The notes beneath the pieces are model-generated. The model did no database searches. It saw nothing but the letters and a program-made list of their open reading frames with translations, and had not been told where the DNA came from. From contig JAGWMZ010000022.1 of the NCBI GenBank assembly GCA_028871475.1, positions 1 to 64,000 of the forward strand: a stretch of DNA of 64,000 nt. The letters are read 5' to 3'. Shown one piece after another: positions 59,691 to 64,000 of the stretch (position 1 is the first letter of the stretch; each line of letters starts with the position of its first letter). A program made the position numbers and the translations under genes. The stretch is from Sphingomonadales bacterium (GTDB lineage Bacteria > Pseudomonadota > Alphaproteobacteria > Sphingomonadales > Sphingomonadaceae).

Positions 59691-61250
59691 ATGTCGCCTG
59701 CATCCTTGCCCGACAGCCACGCCCAAAAGCCAGGCGCCATCCGGTCCGTCCTGATCGCAGGGGGCGGAACTGCCGGGTGGATGGCGGCGGCCTATCTGGC
59801 CGCGCGACTGCAGGGAACCGGCGTTGCCATCACCGTGCTGGAATCCAGCGCCATCGCCACCGTGGGTGTGGGCGAGGCAACGGTTCCGGCCATCCGCGAT
59901 TTTTTCCGCGCCATCGGACTGCATGATTTCGACGTGATGCGCGCAACCGGCGGTACCCCCAAGCTGGGCATCGACTTCATCGACTGGGCCGGGGACGGCA
60001 CGCGCTTCTTCCACCCCTTTGGCCTATACGGTCTGTCCTCGCGTAACGTGCCCTTTCATCAATACTGGCTGAAGCTGGTCCATGGCGGAGACAGACGCCC
60101 GCTTGGCGATTACAGCCTGTGCACCCGCATGGCGCGCGAAGGCACCTTCATGCTGCCCGTGGACAATCCGGTGAACGATCTGGCGGTGTTCGACTGGGCC
60201 GTGCATTTCGATGCGGCCCGTTTTGCTACCATGCTGCGCGACCATGCCATGGCCCAGGGCGTCACGCGGATCGACGACACCATCACCCATGCCACGCGCA
60301 ACGCCCGATCAGGCCATATCGACCGCATCGAAACGCAAAACGGCCTTGCCCTTTCCGCCGATCTGTTCATCGACTGCACCGGCTTCCGCTCGCTGTTGCT
60401 AGGTGAGGCCATGGGGGTGGCATGGGTCGACTGGGCCGACATGCTGCCCTGCGACCGGGCGGTGGCGATCCCCAGCACCCACGGCGGCCCCTTCGACCGG
60501 CCCTATACCTCCAGCACCGCGCGCAAGGCGGGATGGCAATGGCGCATCCCGCTACAAAACCGCGTGGGCAACGGCTACGTCTATGCCTCGGCGCATCTGA
60601 GCGACGATGAGGCCGTTGCCACACTGCGCGCCAATCTGGAGGGCGATGCGCTGGCCGAACCCAACCTCATCCGCTTTGGCGCGGGGCACAGGCGTGCCTT
60701 CTGGTCGGGCAATTGCGTCGGTATCGGCCTTGCGGCGGGTTTCCTCGAACCGCTGGAATCGACTTCCATCACGCTGATCCAGACGGGGCTTGAAAAGCTT
60801 GTCGACCTGTTCCCCGACCGCGCCTGCGATCCCACGCTGGCGGCAGAATACAACCGCGCCACCACTCTGGAATATGAACGCATCCGCGACTTTATCCTGC
60901 TGCATTACCACGGCAACCGCCGCCATGGGGAACCCCTGTGGGAGGCCATGCGCGGCGCGCCCCTGCCCGACAAGCTGACCCACAAGCTGGCGCTGTGGCG
61001 CGCGCGGGGCAAGCTGGTGCGTTATGAATGGGAAGCCTTCCTCGATCCCAGCTGGCTCAGCATGTATGCCGGTTTCGACATCCTGCCCTCCGCGCATGAC
61101 CCGCTGGCCGATCATTTTTCCGACCGACAAGTGACAGAAGCGCTGGACCACATGCGCGAGGCGATTGGCGCCGCCGCCGCCCATGCCCGCCCAGCCCGCG
61201 ATTTTCTGGCGCAGTTGACCCGCCCTGCCCGGCCCGTTGGCGCGGGCTGA
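59691..61250 (+). CDS. Tryptophan 7-halogenase-like flavoprotein
   Basis: A 519-residue FAD protein of the Trp_halogenase family. Start at 59691 (MSPASLPDSH) rather than 59661. FAD motif GGGTAGWMAAAYL (residues 24-36), GVGEATVPAIRDFF, Lys91 in TPKLGIDFIDW at the position of the catalytic Lys of PrnA/RebH, and the WxWxIP signature as WQWRIPLQN. So the halogenase residues appear present. Such genes sit next to CirA-type receptors in many sphingomonads and Caulobacter, and in most cases the substrate is unknown; a sugar-linked rather than Trp role is suspected. It begins 86 bases after the receptor. Confidence 0.87.
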   Translation: MSPASLPDSHAQKPGAIRSVLIAGGGTAGWMAAAYLAARLQGTGVAITVLESSAIATVGVGEATVPAIRDFFRAIGLHDFDVMRATGGTPKLGIDFIDWAGDGTRFFHPFGLYGLSSRNVPFHQYWLKLVHGGDRRPLGDYSLCTRMAREGTFMLPVDNPVNDLAVFDWAVHFDAARFATMLRDHAMAQGVTRIDDTITHATRNARSGHIDRIETQNGLALSADLFIDCTGFRSLLLGEAMGVAWVDWADMLPCDRAVAIPSTHGGPFDRPYTSSTARKAGWQWRIPLQNRVGNGYVYASAHLSDDEAVATLRANLEGDALAEPNLIRFGAGHRRAFWSGNCVGIGLAAGFLEPLESTSITLIQTGLEKLVDLFPDRACDPTLAAEYNRATTLEYERIRDFILLHYHGNRRHGEPLWEAMRGAPLPDKLTHKLALWRARGKLVRYEWEAFLDPSWLSMYAGFDILPSAHDPLADHFSDRQVTEALDHMREAIGAAAAHARPARDFLAQLTRPARPVGAG

Positions 61251-61279
61251 TCCCCCTTCCCCTAGGAGACTCCCTTTTC

Positions 61280-62179
61280 ATGACATATCGCATCGCCGGC
61301 CTGGAACTGGGCGGCACCAAATGCGTCGCCACGCTGAGCAGCAACAACGGCAACGTGCTGGACCAGGCCACAGTGCCCACCACCACGCCCGATATGACGC
61401 TGCCCGCCCTGTCCGCCATCCTTGCGCGCTGGGCCGATGAGGCACCCTTTGCCGCGCTGGGCATCGCCTCCTTTGGCCCGGTGGGGCTGACGCCGGATGC
61501 CGATGATTTCGGCTTTATCACCGCCACGGCCAAGCCTGGCTGGCGTGATACCGATGTGCTGGGCGGCCTGAGCGCGCCCTATGACGTGCCTTGCGGTTTC
61601 GATACTGATGTAAATGCCGCCGCCCTTGCCGAAAACCGGTGGGGCGCGGCGCAAGGGCTGGATGATTTCGCCTATGTCACGGTTGGCACCGGCGTTGGCG
61701 TGGGGCTGATCGTGCATGGCGCGCCCACGCGCGGGCTTGGCCATTGCGAACTGGGCCATATCCGCGTGGCGCGTCTGGCCGGTGATACATGGCCGGGCCA
61801 TTGCCCCTATCATGGCGATTGCGTCGAGGGGCTGGCCGCAGGCCCCGCAATTCTGGCAAGGCTGGGGGATCGGCCTCTTGATACGGTGGATGATGATGAT
61901 CCGCTGTGGACTGGCGTGGTCCATGCTCTGGCCCAGATGTGCCACACCATGCTGATGACCACCGGCCCGCGCCGCATCCTGATCGGCGGCGGCGTGACCA
62001 ATGGTCGGCCACATCTGCGCGCCATGATCGAGGCCATGGTGCGAAAGAGTGTCGCCGGTTACTGCCCCCTGCCCGCCGAACCCTTCATCCTGCCCCCGGC
62101 CCTTGGCGATCAGGCCGGACCGCTTGGCCCCATCGCACTGGGATGCCTGGCGCTGGAGGGAGGAACGTCACTCCCGTGA
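61280..62179 (+). CDS. ROK-family sugar kinase (fructokinase-like)
   Basis: A 299-residue ATP-dependent hexose kinase. GLELGGTKCVATL is the phosphate-binding motif, and GTGVGVGLIVHG is the second. GHCELGHIRV with PGHCPYHGDCVEGLAAG gives the His-Cys zinc site of bacterial fructokinase/mannokinase. It lies 29 bases after the halogenase-like gene, with an AGGAG-like site before the ATG. It would phosphorylate the sugar brought in by the receptor, fixing this as a sugar-use locus. It converges with the ROK repressor, 6 bases apart. Confidence 0.9.
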   Translation: MTYRIAGLELGGTKCVATLSSNNGNVLDQATVPTTTPDMTLPALSAILARWADEAPFAALGIASFGPVGLTPDADDFGFITATAKPGWRDTDVLGGLSAPYDVPCGFDTDVNAAALAENRWGAAQGLDDFAYVTVGTGVGVGLIVHGAPTRGLGHCELGHIRVARLAGDTWPGHCPYHGDCVEGLAAGPAILARLGDRPLDTVDDDDPLWTGVVHALAQMCHTMLMTTGPRRILIGGGVTNGRPHLRAMIEAMVRKSVAGYCPLPAEPFILPPALGDQAGPLGPIALGCLALEGGTSLP

Positions 62180-62185
62180 CGCAGC

Positions 62186-63460
62186 TTACGCCACAGTCCC
62201 TTGCATCGCGCTGTTTTCGGCGGTGTTGGACCACAAGGCGGTGGCCTTGGGCAGCAGAAAATAGCTGAAGGGCAGCACCGCTGCCCCCACGGCGGGGGCA
62301 TCCTCGGCAAGTCTTGCGCGCAACACGGGGGCCACGGCCGGCATTTGATGCCGCTTTGCGTCCAGCAGCAGGTTAAGCCGCTCTGCCATTTGATCGACCC
62401 AGGCGGCAGGCAAGCGACCGCCAATGATGACGGCCGCCGGATTGATCAGGCAATTGACTGCGACCAACGGTTCGACCAATTGTTCAGCCGCGCGGTTGAC
62501 CCAACCGTCCCGAACCTCGGCCAGTCCTGCGGGCACGTCATCGACATTGCGCATATCCGCAACAGACAGGCCCGCCTTGGCCAGTTCCCGCTTCAACCCC
62601 GACAGCGACACGAGGCTCTGGATCTGGTCGCCGCCGCCTTGGCCTTCCCTTGAGAGCATGAAACCAATCTCGCCACTGCGTCCGTCGGCCCCCCGGAAAT
62701 AGGTGCCATCCACAACCAGACCACCGCCCAGGCCGGATGATACGAGAATGTAGAAAAAGCTCGACGCCATGAGCCCATGGCCAAGCTGCTGTTCTCCCAT
62801 CGCCGCGCCTGCAGCATCGTTCTCGATAAAGACGGGCAAGCTGTAAGGCAAAGCGAAAAGCGCCGCGATATCGGTTTTTTCCCAACAATCAAACCCTTGC
62901 GGGCGGCCAGGCAGGTCCACCAGCCCGAAATCGTCGGGTTTGGCGACACCAACGCCGACCAGCAGCGCAGGAGAAATCCCGGCTTCCGCGACCAGTCGTT
63001 CGATGGAATCGGCATAGAGCGCGCGCGCATCCCCGGGCATTGGGAAATCCATATCGCGTGACGCGCTGGCCACCACTTCGCCCGCAAAATTGACGATGAC
63101 CAACGTGATGTGGTCCCTGTCGATATTAACGCCAATCGAAAAACAGGCATGCTTGTTGATGACCAGGCGGGTTGCGGGCTGACCGCGCCCGCCCCGGCGT
63201 TGCCCCGCTTCCTTGATCAGTCCGTCGCTCAACAGGCGCTTGGTGATGTTGGCAATCGAAGGCGGTGTCAGCCCGGTAATCCGCGCGAGATCCACCCGCG
63301 TGATCTCACCGTTCACGCGAATGGCATGGAGTGTTACGCGCTGATTATGGTCGGCAGCCCGTTCGAGGTTGGTGCCCGACAGGCGAAGCTGGCTGGTGAT
63401 CACCGATCCCTTCCCCTGTTCAGGACATGAGAGATCGGTAATGTCGGGCGACAGCTGCAT
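62186..63460 (-). CDS. ROK-family transcriptional repressor
   Basis: A 424-residue regulator of the NagC/Mlc/XylR type. Residues about 35-85 form the winged helix (NQRVTLHAIRVNGEITRVDLARI, TPPSIANITKRLLSDGL). The rest is the ROK sugar-binding fold, with SIGVNIDRDHITLVIVNFAG and the sugar-site NDAAGAAMGEQQLG, but no CxCGxxGC zinc motif, as expected for some repressors. A sugar would release it from operators in front of the receptor (dyad at 56532) and the gene at 63851. Confidence 0.88.
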   Translation of the reverse strand: MQLSPDITDLSCPEQGKGSVITSQLRLSGTNLERAADHNQRVTLHAIRVNGEITRVDLARITGLTPPSIANITKRLLSDGLIKEAGQRRGGRGQPATRLVINKHACFSIGVNIDRDHITLVIVNFAGEVVASASRDMDFPMPGDARALYADSIERLVAEAGISPALLVGVGVAKPDDFGLVDLPGRPQGFDCWEKTDIAALFALPYSLPVFIENDAAGAAMGEQQLGHGLMASSFFYILVSSGLGGGLVVDGTYFRGADGRSGEIGFMLSREGQGGGDQIQSLVSLSGLKRELAKAGLSVADMRNVDDVPAGLAEVRDGWVNRAAEQLVEPLVAVNCLINPAAVIIGGRLPAAWVDQMAERLNLLLDAKRHQMPAVAPVLRARLAEDAPAVGAAVLPFSYFLLPKATALWSNTAENSAMQGTVA

Positions 63461-63850
63461 GGTATGGATGATCCTTGTTGTCCAGCACGCAGCCCTCTGC
63501 TGTCACCGTACATATCCTTAGCTCTGCCACAGGCAATGACGCTGGCATACCTAATATGTCAATTTCATATATTGGCAAAATCACCGCGCTCGACCGGAGC
63601 ATAGGCAGACAAACGATTGCTCTGACAATCAAGATCAAGCCCCAGCGCTTCGGGGAACCGGCGCCAGACCACCAGCGCCTGCCGACTGCCCTGAGCATCG
63701 CCGAGCCGCCCGGTCACCATGGTCCTTCCTTTTATAAATTAATTTGACTTATTAAATATCATGCGGAATTATGCAAGGGAAGAGGTCTAGTCGATGCCGA
63801 TTGCTGCTGACGGCCAAAGACCCGGAAACAGATGGAGAGAGTTTTTGACG
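63461..63850. other. Intergenic region between the ROK repressor and the next gene
   Basis: No coding frame here looks real. It holds AT-rich stretches around 63545-63580 and 63730-63770. TTGACT (63744-63749) and AATTAT (63767-63772), spaced by 17, may be the promoter of the secreted-protein gene at 63851; this is weak. A partial symmetry, AATATG and CATATATT, near 63550 may be a repressor site. Confidence 0.35.
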
Positions 63851-64000
63851 ATGCGGTTTTCCACGTCAATCGTGTGTTCGGCGTCCTTGCTGTGCGTCGC
63901 CACAGCATCAGCCCAACCCGCGTCCGACGCAACGCCCTCCATGGCACAACAGGGGCCCTACAATGCCGCATTTTTATCAGGCGGCATCGGCATTCATCGC
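63851..64000 (+). CDS. Secreted protein, N-terminal fragment (possible glycoside hydrolase)
   Basis: The gene leaves the window after 50 codons. ATG at 63851 follows GGAGAG. The first 22 residues form a signal peptide (MRFSTSIVCSASLLCVATASAQ). The mature part shows only GPYNAAFLSGGIGIHR, which resembles the start of some glycan-acting enzymes but is too short to decide. The sugar-use locus next door supports a glycan enzyme; that is context only. Confidence 0.55.
   Translation, partial: MRFSTSIVCSASLLCVATASAQPASDATPSMAQQGPYNAAFLSGGIGIHR

Noticed and set aside
63475..63747. 90-codon frame in the gap before the last gene
   Set aside because: No ribosome site, no homology that I recognise, and it spans promoter-like AT-rich sequence.

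Overview
The window (high GC, alpha-proteobacterial) looks like a sphingomonad chromosome, most likely Novosphingobium or a close relative. This rests on five TonB-dependent receptors or receptor-linked loci, stand-alone aromatic-ring oxygenases of the types known from sphingomonads, a FecI/FecR pair facing an STN-type receptor, and a CirA-type receptor next to a tryptophan-halogenase-like gene. No rRNA, tRNA or CRISPR array was seen. The genus is an inference; gene content supports only the broader group.

Layout. 1-4.1 kb is worn DNA: the end of a TIM-barrel sugar isomerase/epimerase gene, a decayed SigJ-type sigma factor tail, an S9 peptidase, a frameshifted quinone-oxidoreductase gene and an IS110 fragment. 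4.1-21.3 kb is an aromatic-catabolism island. It holds aconitase-family and HMG-CoA-lyase-family genes; a divergent IclR regulator; a four-gene operon (FAA hydrolase, gentisate dioxygenase-like bicupin, FAD aromatic hydroxylase, CaiB CoA-transferase); a TonB receptor; a lignostilbene/isoeugenol-type oxygenase; a p-cresol methylhydroxylase/eugenol hydroxylase-type flavoprotein with its cytochrome c; and an MFS transporter. Five copies of a 17-bp dyad (consensus RTTCTNTCTGACRGAAY) sit upstream of the transcription units of this island, including iclR itself, and suggest one regulon. 21.5-31.9 kb is a second catabolic operon: two-component FAD phenol hydroxylase (hpaB/hpaC-like), three aldehyde dehydrogenases, a TetR regulator, a RibB-type flavin-synthesis enzyme with a degenerate cyclohydrolase domain, a GMC oxidoreductase and a cytochrome c. 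A perfect 8-2-8 dyad lies just before hpaB.

31.9-39.9 kb holds uptake systems: an M20 amidohydrolase with a TonB receptor, then an STN-domain TonB receptor divergent from fecI-fecR. 40-43.7 kb has a decayed LysR gene, a glycine-zipper protein, a winged-helix protein and a dGTPase-family gene. Two long CTAGTGG-ended palindromic elements follow at 43.75-43.92 kb. 44-55.5 kb is ordinary metabolism and transport: MscS-type channel, nitrilase-family hydrolase, GNAT, RibD_C-type reductase, dienelactone hydrolase, M24 peptidase, APC permease, two SDRs and a POT transporter. 55.5-56.4 kb holds IS3 and aldo/keto reductase remnants. 56.5-64 kb is a probable glycan-utilisation locus: CirA-type receptor, tryptophan-halogenase-like flavoprotein, ROK sugar kinase, divergent ROK repressor and the start of a secreted protein.

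Best candidate for something new: the 4.1-13.1 kb genes fit a route in which (methyl)gentisate is opened, the ring-fission product is hydrolysed without an isomerase gene in sight, and the resulting (methyl)maleate is hydrated, activated to a CoA thioester and cleaved. The aconitase and the lyase both depart from their families at active-site positions. Enzyme order, substrate and regulon are inferences from sequence and context.
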